Source: an uncultured Prevotella sp. (GTDB lineage: Bacteria; Bacteroidota; Bacteroidia; Bacteroidales; Bacteroidaceae). Taken from it: a DNA stretch of 52,911 nucleotides. The notes below the pieces were generated by a model that saw nothing but the letters and a program-made list of their open reading frames with translations, was not told the DNA's origin and made no database searches. Position numbers and translations under genes: made by a program. Within the stretch, counting starts at the first letter, position 1, and each line of letters starts with the position of its first letter. The stretch lies in NCBI GenBank assembly GCA_905233985.1, contig CAJOFA010000018.1, forward strand, positions 1-52,911, written 5' to 3'. Below are positions 15,646 through 24,869 of this stretch, one piece after another.

Positions 15646-16929
15646 TCAATTATCAATTGGATAAAGGAAATCATTGTAAGGGTACTTCTGAACATGAAGT
15701 TCCCTTACTTTGTTATATAGCGTCTCACGAAGCTCGTCGATGTTCTCTTTGTTCTTGGCGGAAATGAATAGCGGGGCGACAGTAGATCCTTCTTTCAACG
15801 TTCCGCCCTCAGAACTTAACACTTTCCCCATCCACGTTCGCTTCAGTTCATCAAGCGACACGTTCTCTTTCGTTGCAGGAGTGAGGTCATCCGCTTCCTT
15901 CTCCACCCACGTATAGGCATCAATCTTGTTGAAAACCATCATCTTCGGTGTCTCAGCACAGCCAAGGTCAGCCAGCGTCTTATCCACCACGCGGATCTGC
16001 TCTTCGAAGTCTGGATGTGAGATATCTACGACATGCACCAGCAAATCTGCCTCACGCACCTCGTCAAGCGTAGATTTGAATGAATCCACCAAGTCGGTGG
16101 GTAGCTTACGGATAAATCCCACCGTGTCAGCCAACAGGAAGGGCAGGTTGTCGATGGTCATCTTGCGCACCGTCGTGTCGAGTGTGGCAAAGAGCTTGTT
16201 CTCTGCAAACACGTCACTCTTGGACAAAAGGTTCATCAGCGTTGATTTTCCCACGTTGGTATAGCCTACCAGCGCCACACGAATCAGACGCCCGCGGTTC
16301 TTGCGCTGGGTGGTCTTCTGACGGTCTATCTCTTCCAAGCGTTGCTTCAGCAGGGTGATGCGGTGCAGAATGATACGGCGGTCCATCTCTAACTGTGTCT
16401 CACCAGGACCGCGCAGTCCCACGCTACCCTTGCCGCCACCGGAACCCGAACCGCCACCCTGACGTTCCAAGTGCGTCCACAAGCGTTGCAGGCGGGGCAG
16501 CATATAGCGATGTTGCGCCAATTCTACCTGTGTCTTGGCTTCGGCGGTCTGGGCACGCATGGCGAAGATATCGAGGATAAGACTCGTTCGGTCGAGTATC
16601 TTCACTTGCAGCTCTTTCTCGATGTTGCGTATCTGCTTAGCAGACAGTTCGTCGTCGAAGATGACCATACCCACCTCACGCTCCATGTCAGCCTCCTGCT
16701 TGATATACTCCTTGATTTCCTGCAGTTTGCCGCTACCGACATACGTCACCTGCGAAGGGCCGCCCACACGCTGCGTAAAGCGACGCACCACCATAGCACC
16801 TGCCGTCTCAGCCAGGAAAGCCAACTCGTCCAGATACTCGTTTGTCTTCGTTTCGTTCTGCTGTGGGGTAATCAGTCCCACCAGCACAGCGGTTTCTGCC
16901 TTCGCCTCAGAGATTACAAATTCCTTCAT
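15646..16929 (-). CDS. hflX: Ribosome-associated GTPase HflX
   Basis: 427 residues. The N-terminal HflX domain is followed by the glycine-rich linker GGGSGSGGGKGSVGLRGPGE (158-177) and a GTPase domain with P-loop GYTNVGKST (222-230), G3 DTVG (268-271) and G4 NKID. HflX splits or rescues stalled ribosomes. It is the last gene of a minus-strand run (tonB, polyprenyl synthase, tatD, SH3 protein, hflX) and lies 21 bp after the SH3 gene. No separate promoter was seen. Confidence 0.95.
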   Translation of the reverse strand: MKEFVISEAKAETAVLVGLITPQQNETKTNEYLDELAFLAETAGAMVVRRFTQRVGGPSQVTYVGSGKLQEIKEYIKQEADMEREVGMVIFDDELSAKQIRNIEKELQVKILDRTSLILDIFAMRAQTAEAKTQVELAQHRYMLPRLQRLWTHLERQGGGSGSGGGKGSVGLRGPGETQLEMDRRIILHRITLLKQRLEEIDRQKTTQRKNRGRLIRVALVGYTNVGKSTLMNLLSKSDVFAENKLFATLDTTVRKMTIDNLPFLLADTVGFIRKLPTDLVDSFKSTLDEVREADLLVHVVDISHPDFEEQIRVVDKTLADLGCAETPKMMVFNKIDAYTWVEKEADDLTPATKENVSLDELKRTWMGKVLSSEGGTLKEGSTVAPLFISAKNKENIDELRETLYNKVRELHVQKYPYNDFLYPIDN

Positions 16930-16950
16930 TCCACACTAAACCCTAAACAG

Positions 16951-17472
16951 TTATTCTCTTATCGTGATTACCTCAGCGCATACCTTGGGTATGAACAGGA
17001 AGTCATGACCGGTGACGAGTACATAGTATCCAGGGGCATTGATTTCATCACCATCCTTGAAGTCATCAGCCAGGATGGTACCTTTCTTCACCGAGCCGAA
17101 ATAGTCATACACATCGGCGTCACGCTGGTTATCGCGGAAGAGCTTGGTATCGTCGCATGTCGCAATGAGCACAGCATCACGTGTGCCACTGTACCAAGTC
17201 TGTTTTCCAACGTACTTCGACAGGCACCAGCCTTCCTTGTCACCTATTGTCACACGCGTCCACTTTCCTTTTTCCTCGCGCAGGATGCCGTGTCCCAATC
17301 CGTGGTCCAGCATCCACAGCTTCTCTATCACGCGAGCCTTCGTCGTTGGTTTGTCACGCATATTCACAAAACCGTCGTCACTTGTGGCATAGACCACCGT
17401 CAGCACACCCTGTGCCCACATGGCTCCGCACATCATCAGTGCGGCAAACATCATGATTAATCGTTTTTTCAT
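16951..17472 (-). CDS. Exported SH3-domain protein
   Basis: 173 residues from the second of two adjacent ATGs. The leader ends AMWAQ and predicts export. A bacterial SH3-type fold follows (DDGFVNMRDKPTTKARVIEKL to GWCLSKYVGKQ), then a second small domain of unknown type. SH3b domains in envelope proteins usually bind peptidoglycan or peptides. It sits between tatD and hflX in the same orientation. The specific function is unknown. Confidence 0.75.
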   Translation of the reverse strand: MKKRLIMMFAALMMCGAMWAQGVLTVVYATSDDGFVNMRDKPTTKARVIEKLWMLDHGLGHGILREEKGKWTRVTIGDKEGWCLSKYVGKQTWYSGTRDAVLIATCDDTKLFRDNQRDADVYDYFGSVKKGTILADDFKDGDEINAPGYYVLVTGHDFLFIPKVCAEVITIRE

Positions 17473-17511
17473 CATTGGTTTTTATTTTTGTCGAACGTAA
17501 GATATTATTTT

Positions 17512-18288
17512 CTATGTCAGAGAGAAGAGACTGAGGACTGTCTGTGTGGTAGTGTCGGCAATGGTCTGCTCGCTGACGCCGTAGGCTGCAGCCAGTCGGG
17601 TGATGACATGTCGCACGAAAGCGGGTTCATTGCGCTGACCACGCAAGGGCACGGGTGCCATATAGGGAGCGTCGGTCTCCAACACAATGCGTTCTAACGG
17701 TACTGTGGCAGCCAGCACTTCGGGCAGATGAGACTTTTTGAACGTCGCCACACCGCCGATGCCCAGCACAAAATGGTCGAACTCCAAGAGCTGACGAACC
17801 TCCTGCTCGTTACCGGTAAAACAATGAAACACACCACCGGGGAGATCGTTTGCGTACTTTTTTAATATATGTACCATCTCATTCTGTGCCTTGCGGCAAT
17901 GTATCATCAACGGCAGACGTTTCTCCACCGACCAGCGCACCTGTTCCTCGAAAGCCTCCAGCTGCTCCTGCTCGAATTCACGGCTCCAGTAGAAGTCAAG
18001 TCCTACTTCGCCAATGGCGATGGGAGCAGAGATTCCAGAGAGAAGAGGCTTGATTTGTTCCAGTACATCGCGCCAGTCCGTACGGACTTCCTCGGGGTGG
18101 AGTCCCACCATGGGATAGAGAAAGTCGGGATATTGACGGGCAAGGTCGAGTGAGGTCTTGGATGACTTCAGGTCAATGGCAGGCACAAAAATCCTGCTAC
18201 AGCCAGCTTCCTGTGCCCGCTGTATGACGGCATCGAAGTCTTGTGCAAACTCCTCGCCGTCCAAATGACAATGCGTGTCAATGTACAT
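17512..18288 (-). CDS. tatD: TatD-family metal-dependent hydrolase/DNase
   Basis: 258 residues, standard for the family. Metal ligands are visible: DTHCHLD at residues 4-10 (His6, His8), EVGLDFY at about 90, MIHCRKAQNE, HCFTGN and ETDAPYM near the C-terminus. TatD-like enzymes are cytoplasmic 3'-5' DNases or tRNA/DNA repair hydrolases. It follows the polyprenyl synthase gene by 20 bp in the same operon. Confidence 0.92.
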   Translation of the reverse strand: MYIDTHCHLDGEEFAQDFDAVIQRAQEAGCSRIFVPAIDLKSSKTSLDLARQYPDFLYPMVGLHPEEVRTDWRDVLEQIKPLLSGISAPIAIGEVGLDFYWSREFEQEQLEAFEEQVRWSVEKRLPLMIHCRKAQNEMVHILKKYANDLPGGVFHCFTGNEQEVRQLLEFDHFVLGIGGVATFKKSHLPEVLAATVPLERIVLETDAPYMAPVPLRGQRNEPAFVRHVITRLAAAYGVSEQTIADTTTQTVLSLFSLT

Positions 18289-18308
18289 CTTAGAAGACGG
18301 AATACGGA

Positions 18309-19283
18309 CTACTTATCTCTGTGCATCATCTCGTTGGTGAAGTCGATGAGTGGTTGCTTGCGCTCTGCGGGTACATCAATGCTGGCAAGATAGTGCTTGG
18401 CCTGCTCGAAGTAATAGTTGATTTTCTCCTCACAGAGCTGGCGGATGCCTATCTGGTTATAGAGCTCGGTGACAGCCTTGATTTTCTCCTGACGGTCAAA
18501 TTCCTTGGCATCCACCCATCGGTGCAGGTCGGCACGCTGCTGGTCGTCGGCACGCAGGAAGGCATTGATCAACATGTAGGTTTTCTTGTTCGAAGTGATG
18601 TCGCCGCCGATGGCCTTGCCGAAAACAGCAGAGTCACCATACACGTCCAACAGGTCATCCTGCAACTGGAAGGCGAGTCCCACCTGTTCGCCGAACTTAT
18701 AGAGGTTGTCAGCATCGGTGTCACTGGCACCGGCCAGGATGGCACCTATCTTTGTGGCGCAGGCCAGCAGCACGCTGGTTTTCAGCCGAATCATCTCAAT
18801 ATACTCGTCTTCCGTGACATCATTGCGGTGCTCAAACTCCATGTCATACTGCTGTCCCTCGCCAATCTGCAGGGCCGTCTCGGTAAAGAGTGCGAGTACG
18901 GGTGCCAGCTTGTCTTGCGGCACCTGTGCCATACGTTCGTAGGCTAACACAAGCATGGAGTCACCCGAGAGGACGGCGGTGTTGGCATCCCAGCGCTTGT
19001 GGACGGTCTCATGGCCTCGGCGCAGGTCTGCATTATCCATCAGATCATCGTGCAGCAGCGTGTAGTTATGATAGGTCTCCAGTGCCACGGCGGGCATGAG
19101 AATCTGCTCAGGATGGTCCTTGTAGAGCTGATAGGCGAGCAGCATGAGCACCGGACGAATGCGCTTGCCGCCCAGCGACAGCACATAGCGTATGGGTTCA
19201 TAGAGCGAATAGGGCTTGCGCTCATAGGGTAACTGCTCAATGAACGCGTTGATGCGTTCGAGGATTTCGTTCGAGGTGTTCAT
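18309..19283 (-). CDS. Trans-isoprenyl diphosphate synthase
   Basis: 324 residues from ATG 19283 (ATG 19292 is also in frame). It condenses allylic diphosphates with isopentenyl diphosphate. Both aspartate-rich motifs are present: DDLMDNADLRRG at residues 79-90 and QLQDDLLDVYGD near 215, plus GGKRIRP (38-44) that binds the homoallylic substrate. Chain length (farnesyl, geranylgeranyl, octaprenyl) cannot be decided by eye. It lies 12 bp after tonB and 20 bp before tatD. IspH, the source of the substrate, is encoded at 21823. Confidence 0.92.
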   Translation of the reverse strand: MNTSNEILERINAFIEQLPYERKPYSLYEPIRYVLSLGGKRIRPVLMLLAYQLYKDHPEQILMPAVALETYHNYTLLHDDLMDNADLRRGHETVHKRWDANTAVLSGDSMLVLAYERMAQVPQDKLAPVLALFTETALQIGEGQQYDMEFEHRNDVTEDEYIEMIRLKTSVLLACATKIGAILAGASDTDADNLYKFGEQVGLAFQLQDDLLDVYGDSAVFGKAIGGDITSNKKTYMLINAFLRADDQQRADLHRWVDAKEFDRQEKIKAVTELYNQIGIRQLCEEKINYYFEQAKHYLASIDVPAERKQPLIDFTNEMMHRDK

Positions 19284-19295
19284 GATAATCATTTG

Positions 19296-20015
19296 TTATA
19301 GTTTAAACACGATAGGTATGCAGACGCGGGTGCGGCAGGGCTTATCGTTTTGGATGCCCGGTGTCCAGCGCGGCATGGAGCGTAGCACACGCAATGCCTC
19401 GGCGTCGCACTGGGGGTGCAGCGTCTTGGTCAGTTTTAGGTCGCTGATGCTGCCGTCTGTGTTGACGATGAACTGTGCCACGACTCTGCCTTCCACTTTA
19501 TTCTGTTGTGCTTCGGGTGGATATTTCAGGTTTGCCGTCAGCCATTTGAGGAACTCCACGGGACCTCCAGGATATTGTGGCAGGTCTTCCACCACACGGA
19601 AATGGTCGGGGTCGGGCATGGGGGCGTTGTCGGGCGGTGCTATTTCAATATCATCGTTCAGCAGTTCTTCTATCCGCTTCTCCAAATCGGGGTCAATGGT
19701 CTGCACATTCTCTGTAGGCTTGAGCTCGGCCAATTCTGCCTGCTCCGTCTGGACCTCCACGACGTTAAGCTTCTCCGGTTCCTGCTCTTCCTGGTCAGGG
19801 GCCTTCATCACCAACTGCTCAGGCACCTTCGGTAGTGAAATCAGTTCCGACTCGTCCCCCAACTGGTCAAGCAGGTCGTCCTCGCTGAGGCTCAGTGACA
19901 GGGTGTTGAACTCAAGCACGACAAAGAAGAGCGCGGCCGACAGCACGAGTCCCAGCAGGAACCCTATGGGGCGGCGACGTTCCAAGTCTGCACGTGGCGA
20001 TTTCTTGACTTCCAT
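19296..20015 (-). CDS. tonB: Energy transducer TonB
   Basis: 239 residues. Cytoplasmic N-terminus, one membrane anchor (about 16-36), an acidic, proline-containing periplasmic linker and a C-terminal TonB domain (YPPEAQQNKVEGRVVAQFIVN to the end). It couples ExbB/ExbD proton-motive energy to outer-membrane receptors. The window's ExbB/ExbD genes are 23 kb away and its TonB-dependent receptor 30 kb away, so partnership is only inferred. It heads the operon with the prenyl synthase, tatD, SH3 and hflX genes, and is divergent from porQ. Confidence 0.92.
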   Translation of the reverse strand: MEVKKSPRADLERRRPIGFLLGLVLSAALFFVVLEFNTLSLSLSEDDLLDQLGDESELISLPKVPEQLVMKAPDQEEQEPEKLNVVEVQTEQAELAELKPTENVQTIDPDLEKRIEELLNDDIEIAPPDNAPMPDPDHFRVVEDLPQYPGGPVEFLKWLTANLKYPPEAQQNKVEGRVVAQFIVNTDGSISDLKLTKTLHPQCDAEALRVLRSMPRWTPGIQNDKPCRTRVCIPIVFKL

Positions 20016-20101
20016 CGTTACTTCTTTACTCCTTGTTTCAAAAACACAATATTCGCACCGTTTCTACGTTATAAAAACAATGACGGCGTGATTTTCTGCT
20101 A

Positions 20102-20109
20102 CAAAGATA
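20102..20109 (-). promoter_or_regulatory. -7 box of the tonB operon
   Basis: Minus-strand TATCTTTG, about 87 bp upstream of the tonB start codon, which leaves an 80-base leader. Confidence 0.55.
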
Positions 20110-20132
20110 GCGCGAGATTTTGAAAAAAGCAG

Positions 20133-20140
20133 TATCTTTG
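20133..20140 (+). promoter_or_regulatory. -7 box of porQ-cmk
   Basis: TATCTTTG, 22 bp before the porQ start codon; divergent from the tonB promoter 24 bp away. Confidence 0.7.
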
Positions 20141-20162
20141 CCGTGAATTTATACTATTTTAG

Positions 20163-21107
20163 ATGAAAAAAGTCGTTTTTGTACTTCTCGGGGTACTTTT
20201 TGCCACCGAAATAGCGGCACAGGAGAGTCAGACAACCTATAACTTCCTGCGCCTTCCAGTCAGTGCTCATGTGGCAGCACTGGGCGGCGACAATATCACC
20301 ATCATCGAGGACGACCCCACACTCATATTCCATAATGCGGCACTCATTGGCGGTGTCAGCGATAAGAGCATCAACCTGAACTACATGACCTACATGGAGG
20401 GTACCAAGACAGCCAGCGCATCCTTTATTAAAGCGGCCGGACAGCGTGCCACGTGGGGTGTCATGGCACAATATATGGACTATGGCGACATTATCGAAAC
20501 CAGTATTGACGGTTCGCGGCTGGGAAAAGTATCTGCCAAGGATATCATGGTGGGCGCTGCCTTCCAGTATAACCTCAGCGATGTGTGGTCAGGTGCTGTG
20601 TCGGCTAAGTTCATCTCGTCAAGTCTTGCGGGCTACAACTCCGCAGCACTGGCTGTTGACCTTGGTCTGAACTACTGTACCGAAGATGCGGGGTGGTCTG
20701 TCTCGGCCGTTGCCAAGAATCTCGGCGGACAGGTGAAAGCCTACAACGAGGAGTATGAGCGCATCCCGCTTGACGTACAGCTTGGCGTCTCGAAACAGTT
20801 GGGTAACGCACCGCTGCGGTTGTCTGCCACGATGACACGTCTGAATGACTGGGAGGGAAGTTTCGGCAGTCATTTCGCTGTAGGTGCCGATGTGTTCCTC
20901 GGACAGATTGCCTACATCGCTGCCGGTTACAACTTCCGTCGTGCCGACGAGATGAAAATCAGCGAGGGGGAGGGTAGTAGTGCCCATGGAGCAGGCCTTT
21001 CCATTGGTGCCGGTCTGACATTGCAGCGTTTCAAACTTAACCTTGCCTATGCGAAGTACCATGTCTCCGCAGCATCCTTATTGATTAATGTAAGTTATAA
21101 TTTATAA
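20163..21107 (+). CDS. porQ: Type IX secretion system protein PorQ
   Basis: 314 residues with a cleavable leader (ATEIAAQ). The mature part is a beta-barrel of the PorV/PorQ family: [24 protein letters not shown] at the start, alternating strands throughout, and a terminal aromatic-poor strand LLINVSYNL. In the type IX pathway PorQ is an outer-membrane component of the attachment complex. It is 1 bp from cmk, an association familiar in Bacteroidetes. It supports the idea that the MBG protein at 1954 uses C-terminal sorting. Confidence 0.88.
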   Translation: MKKVVFVLLGVLFATEIAAQESQTTYNFLRLPVSAHVAALGGDNITIIEDDPTLIFHNAALIGGVSDKSINLNYMTYMEGTKTASASFIKAAGQRATWGVMAQYMDYGDIIETSIDGSRLGKVSAKDIMVGAAFQYNLSDVWSGAVSAKFISSSLAGYNSAALAVDLGLNYCTEDAGWSVSAVAKNLGGQVKAYNEEYERIPLDVQLGVSKQLGNAPLRLSATMTRLNDWEGSFGSHFAVGADVFLGQIAYIAAGYNFRRADEMKISEGEGSSAHGAGLSIGAGLTLQRFKLNLAYAKYHVSAASLLINVSYNL

Positions 21108-21108
21108 T

Positions 21109-21798
21109 ATGAAGAAGATAACGATTGCTATTGACGGCCATTCGTCGTGCGGCAAAAGCACGATGGCTAAGGACCTTGCCCGTGAAGTAGGATATGTCTA
21201 TGTCGATACAGGTGCCATGTATCGCAGTGTTACGCTCTTTGCCCTCCGCAACGGACTGTTTACGGACGAGGGTATCAACGAAGACGAGCTGCGCCGTCGC
21301 ATGCCTGAGATACAGATCTCCTTCCAGTTCAATCCCGAGGCCGGTCGTCCTGATACCTACCTCAACGGTGAACTCGTGGAGAAGGATATCCGCACGATGG
21401 AGGTCTCCAATCGTGTCAGTCCCATTGCCGCCATCGGTTTTGTACGCGAGGCCATGGTAGCCCAACAGCAGCAGATGGGCAGAGAAGGTGGTGTGGTCAT
21501 GGACGGTCGTGACATCGGTACCGTGGTGTTCCCCAACGCAGAGTTAAAGGTCTTTGTTACTGCTACGGCTGAGGTGCGTGCCCAGCGTCGCTATGACGAG
21601 CTGAAGGGCAAAGGGATGGAGGCTGACTATGACGAAATCCTGAAGAACGTGCTGGAGCGTGACTATATCGACTCCCACCGAGAGGTGTCACCTTTGCGTC
21701 TGGCCGACGATGCCCTGTTGCTTGACAATAGCAATATGACCATCGAGGAACAGAAGCAATGGTTACTTGACCGCTTCCATGAAGTGGCAGGGGCATAA
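21109..21798 (+). CDS. cmk: Cytidylate kinase
   Basis: 229 residues. It phosphorylates CMP and dCMP to diphosphates. P-loop GHSSCGKS is at residues 10-17, followed by DTGAMYR, the substrate-binding [12 protein letters not shown] and the lid RAQRRYDE...[13 protein letters not shown]. It is co-transcribed with porQ (1 bp gap) and converges on ispH 24 bp away. Confidence 0.96.
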   Translation: MKKITIAIDGHSSCGKSTMAKDLAREVGYVYVDTGAMYRSVTLFALRNGLFTDEGINEDELRRRMPEIQISFQFNPEAGRPDTYLNGELVEKDIRTMEVSNRVSPIAAIGFVREAMVAQQQQMGREGGVVMDGRDIGTVVFPNAELKVFVTATAEVRAQRRYDELKGKGMEADYDEILKNVLERDYIDSHREVSPLRLADDALLLDNSNMTIEEQKQWLLDRFHEVAGA

Positions 21799-21822
21799 TC
21801 TTCCCGCAAAGTTATTCGATTC

Positions 21823-22686
21823 TTATTCCCGACCTTTGATGATGGCATCGCGGCATTGTTCCATCAGCCACTTTGGTGTGCTGGTAGCACCGCAGATGCC
21901 TACGGTCTTAATGTCGTTGAGCCATGAGAAGTCAATCTCCTCGGGCCCTTCTATGAGGTGTGTGTTGGGATTGACACGCAGACACTCGCCGTAAAGCACC
22001 TTGCCGTTGGAGCTCTTACGTCCGCAGACAAAGAGAATCAGGTCATGACGGGCGGCAAAGGACGAGATGTTAGGCATACGGTTGGCCACAGAGCGACAGA
22101 TGGTATCAAACCAGCGGAATGTTGCAGTGGGAACAATGTGCTGCTGGATGTATTCGATGATGCGGTGGAACTCATCCAACGACTTCGTGGTTTGCGAATA
22201 GAGGTAGATGTCACGTCCATAATCAAGGCGCTTGGCATCGTCAAGACTCTCAATGACAATGGCATGGCCCTCCGTTTGTCCCACCAGTCCTAACACTTCA
22301 GCATGGCCTTTCTTTCCGAAGATGACAATCTGGGGAGCTCCCTGACCCTCGTATTGTTTCTTGATGCGTTTCTGCAGCTGCAGCACCACAGGGCAGGTGG
22401 CATCGATAATCTCAATATTGTTTCGTTGAGCCAGCTCATAGGTCTGGGGTGGTTCACCGTGAGCACGTAGCAGCACTTTGACGTCGTGCAACTGCTGCAT
22501 CTGTTCGTGGTCGATGGTGATCAGTCCCAACTGGCGCAACCGTTCACACTCCATACCGTTGTGCACGATGTCACCTAAGCAGTAGAGTGTCTCACCCTTT
22601 ACCAGTTCTTCTTCTGCCTTCTTAATGGCAGTGGTTACACCGAAGCAGAACCCGCTGCCGTCGTCTATCTCTATCTGTAAGTTCAT
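21823..22686 (-). CDS. ispH: 4-hydroxy-3-methylbut-2-enyl diphosphate reductase
   Basis: 287 residues, slightly short for the family. Last enzyme of the MEP pathway; an iron-sulfur protein making IPP and DMAPP. The three cluster cysteines are visible at Cys14 (GSGFCFGV), Cys97 (DATCPVV) and the TICRS cysteine near 195, with His41 (VHNGME) and His75 (RAHGEPP) for substrate. Its ATG overlaps the meaB stop by 4 bases, so translation is coupled. It is the last gene of the alpha-2-macroglobulin operon. Confidence 0.95.
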   Translation of the reverse strand: MNLQIEIDDGSGFCFGVTTAIKKAEEELVKGETLYCLGDIVHNGMECERLRQLGLITIDHEQMQQLHDVKVLLRAHGEPPQTYELAQRNNIEIIDATCPVVLQLQKRIKKQYEGQGAPQIVIFGKKGHAEVLGLVGQTEGHAIVIESLDDAKRLDYGRDIYLYSQTTKSLDEFHRIIEYIQQHIVPTATFRWFDTICRSVANRMPNISSFAARHDLILFVCGRKSSNGKVLYGECLRVNPNTHLIEGPEEIDFSWLNDIKTVGICGATSTPKWLMEQCRDAIIKGRE

Positions 22687-23777
22687 AGGTTGCTGTAATA
22701 GGTGTCCAGCAGCTGTTGGGCCGCAGCAAACGAAGTTTTCTTTCCTGCGAGCACGATGCGCTCCGCCTCCTGCAACCGCTGTTGGATCATCGGGTTATTG
22801 TAGAAGTTGAGACGCAGGTGTTCATTGATGCTCTCGTACATCCAGTACTTGGCCTGCTCGTTGCGACGGTAGTCGAAGTAGCCGTTGGCTTTGACAAAGT
22901 CGAAATACTGATATATCATGTCCCAGATTTCCTTGATACCTGTTCCGTAGAAGCCGCTGTAGCATAACACTTTCGGTAGCCATCCGCTGTCAGGCATGGG
23001 GAAGAAGTGCAGGGCATTGCGGAAGTTCGTTGCTGACATCTGGCACTTATCCACATTGTTGCCGTCGCACTTGTTGATGACGATGCCGTCGCTGATCTCC
23101 ATGATGCCGCGCTTGATGCCCTGCAGCTCGTCGCCCGTACCGGCTAACTGGATGAGCAGGAAGAAATCGACCATCGAGTGGCACGCCGTCTCGCTCTGTC
23201 CTACGCCGACAGTCTCGACGAATATCTTATCGAAGCCGGCGGCCTCGCAGAGGATGATGGTCTCACGTGTCTTACGTGCCACACCACCCAGTGAGCCTGC
23301 TGTCGGACTGGGACGTATGAACGAGTCAGGATGCTGTGCCAGCTTCTCCATACGTGTCTTATCACCGAGAATACTGCCCTTCGAACGTTCCGAACTCGGG
23401 TCGATAGCTAGCACCGCCAACCTTCCGCCTTTCTCTTTCAAGACGTGTATGCCGAACTCGTCAATGGAAGTGGACTTGCCAGCCCCGGGCACACCGCTGA
23501 TACCGATGCGCACGGAGTTGCCGCTGTAGGGCAGGCATTTCTCTATCACTTCCTGTGCACGTCGCTGATGGTCGGGGTTCACACTCTCAATCAGCGTAAC
23601 GGCCTGACTGAGTACTGTGACGTCCCCCTTGATGATTCCCTCCACCATCTCACTTACCGACATCTCCCTGCGACGGAAACGGTTACGCTTCAGGTACGGA
23701 TTGATGATGGACGGCTGTTCTACACCGCTGTTCACCTGTAAGCCGGCAAATTCGGCACTGTTCTCGGGATGTTCCAT
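22683..23777 (-). CDS. meaB: Methylmalonyl-CoA mutase-associated GTPase MeaB (ArgK-like)
   Basis: 364 residues. A G3E GTPase that protects and reloads B12-dependent methylmalonyl-CoA mutase. P-loop GVPGAGKST is near residues 100-108, with AIDPSSERSKGSILGDKTRM, ETVGVGQSE (G3 region) and NKCDG (G4). The mutase itself is not in the window, though Prevotella-like succinate/propionate metabolism predicts it. It lies 8 bp after the DUF1573 gene and overlaps ispH. Confidence 0.93.
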   Translation of the reverse strand: MEHPENSAEFAGLQVNSGVEQPSIINPYLKRNRFRRREMSVSEMVEGIIKGDVTVLSQAVTLIESVNPDHQRRAQEVIEKCLPYSGNSVRIGISGVPGAGKSTSIDEFGIHVLKEKGGRLAVLAIDPSSERSKGSILGDKTRMEKLAQHPDSFIRPSPTAGSLGGVARKTRETIILCEAAGFDKIFVETVGVGQSETACHSMVDFFLLIQLAGTGDELQGIKRGIMEISDGIVINKCDGNNVDKCQMSATNFRNALHFFPMPDSGWLPKVLCYSGFYGTGIKEIWDMIYQYFDFVKANGYFDYRRNEQAKYWMYESINEHLRLNFYNNPMIQQRLQEAERIVLAGKKTSFAAAQQLLDTYYSNL

Positions 23778-23785
23778 ATATTTCC

Positions 23786-24844
23786 TTATTTAACGTTCAC
23801 CGTAATCACCACCTTCGGACGATTGGGGTCATTGGTAATCATCAGCACACGCGGACGGGTACGTACCTTACTCAGCTCCTTTTTGTAGCCTGTAATCTTC
23901 AGTGTCGTTTCCTTTCCGGGCTTCAGTTCGCTCTTGCCCAGCGTCACCTTCAGTCCGTCCGTGAACATCTGCAGCGACGTAATCATCAGCGTTGACTGTC
24001 CGCGGTTTGTGATGGTAATCTCTCCCTTACGCTTCGACTTGGAGCCGAAATCAAATGTCAGCTCTTCTGCTGACAGCTCCATCTTCGGGGCATAGGCACG
24101 CTCGGCATCACTCATGTTGGTGAAGGCTGGCAGCAGCACGGAGGAGACACCTATCTCCTTGTCACGACTGACCTTATCGCCCGGGTTCTCTGCCAGATAG
24201 ATGGAAGTCTTGTTCAAACCGTAGTCGCGCAGTTGCTGCGAGTTGAGCGTGACCTGGATGACGCCCGAGCGTCCGGGAGCCAGTTGCGAGGGAGTCACCT
24301 TCGCGGTCAGATAGGACGGCAGATGCATCAGGTTGGGGTTACACGTCTTGGTGCCGGCATTGACGATATGAATCTCCTGTACGGGCGTGTCTCCACGGTT
24401 GACATCGTCGAACTCCAAATCTACCTTATCCAGCTTGATGTTACCCATCGTGTAGTCATATTTGCCGGTGTAGTCTTGAATCTCCGTCTTAACGACACCT
24501 GTCATGGTGAGATAGACGGGCTTCTCCGAGCCATTGCTGTAGATGGCTGCCGTCTTGTAGAAATGACCTAACTGACGGGTATCGTAGGTGACGTTTATCC
24601 AGAATCTTTCACCGGCATGTATCGGTGTGCGCGGATAGTCCAGTTTCAGACAGCCGCAGCTGGCCTTTACGTCGCTGATCAGCAGGTCACGGTTACCGCT
24701 GTTCTCCAGTTCGAACGCGGCAGTGCAAGGCACTTCATATCCTACGTTGCCGCAGTTTATCTCTCCTTTACTTACTTCCAGCTTCTGTGCCGATGCCGAC
24801 AGCATGGCCAGCATCAGCACGAGGGTTATCATTGTTTTCTTCAT
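23786..24844 (-). CDS. Exported DUF1573 protein
   Basis: 352 residues from the second ATG. The leader ends SASAQ. Two Ig-like DUF1573 domains: the first has the signature ISDVKASCGCLKLDYPRTPIHAG, and a second similar unit covers about 225-350 with KRKGEITITNRGQSTLMITSL. DUF1573 proteins are periplasmic or surface proteins of Bacteroidetes with undefined roles. It lies 25 bp downstream of the alpha-2-macroglobulin gene and is probably co-transcribed with it. Confidence 0.85.
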   Translation of the reverse strand: MKKTMITLVLMLAMLSASAQKLEVSKGEINCGNVGYEVPCTAAFELENSGNRDLLISDVKASCGCLKLDYPRTPIHAGERFWINVTYDTRQLGHFYKTAAIYSNGSEKPVYLTMTGVVKTEIQDYTGKYDYTMGNIKLDKVDLEFDDVNRGDTPVQEIHIVNAGTKTCNPNLMHLPSYLTAKVTPSQLAPGRSGVIQVTLNSQQLRDYGLNKTSIYLAENPGDKVSRDKEIGVSSVLLPAFTNMSDAERAYAPKMELSAEELTFDFGSKSKRKGEITITNRGQSTLMITSLQMFTDGLKVTLGKSELKPGKETTLKITGYKKELSKVRTRPRVLMITNDPNRPKVVITVNVK

Positions 24845-24869
24845 CATTCTTAATTATATGTCGTTTCTT

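Noticed and set aside
19240..20091. 283-codon Ser-rich open frame opposite tonB
   Set aside because: Low-complexity antisense translation of the tonB gene.
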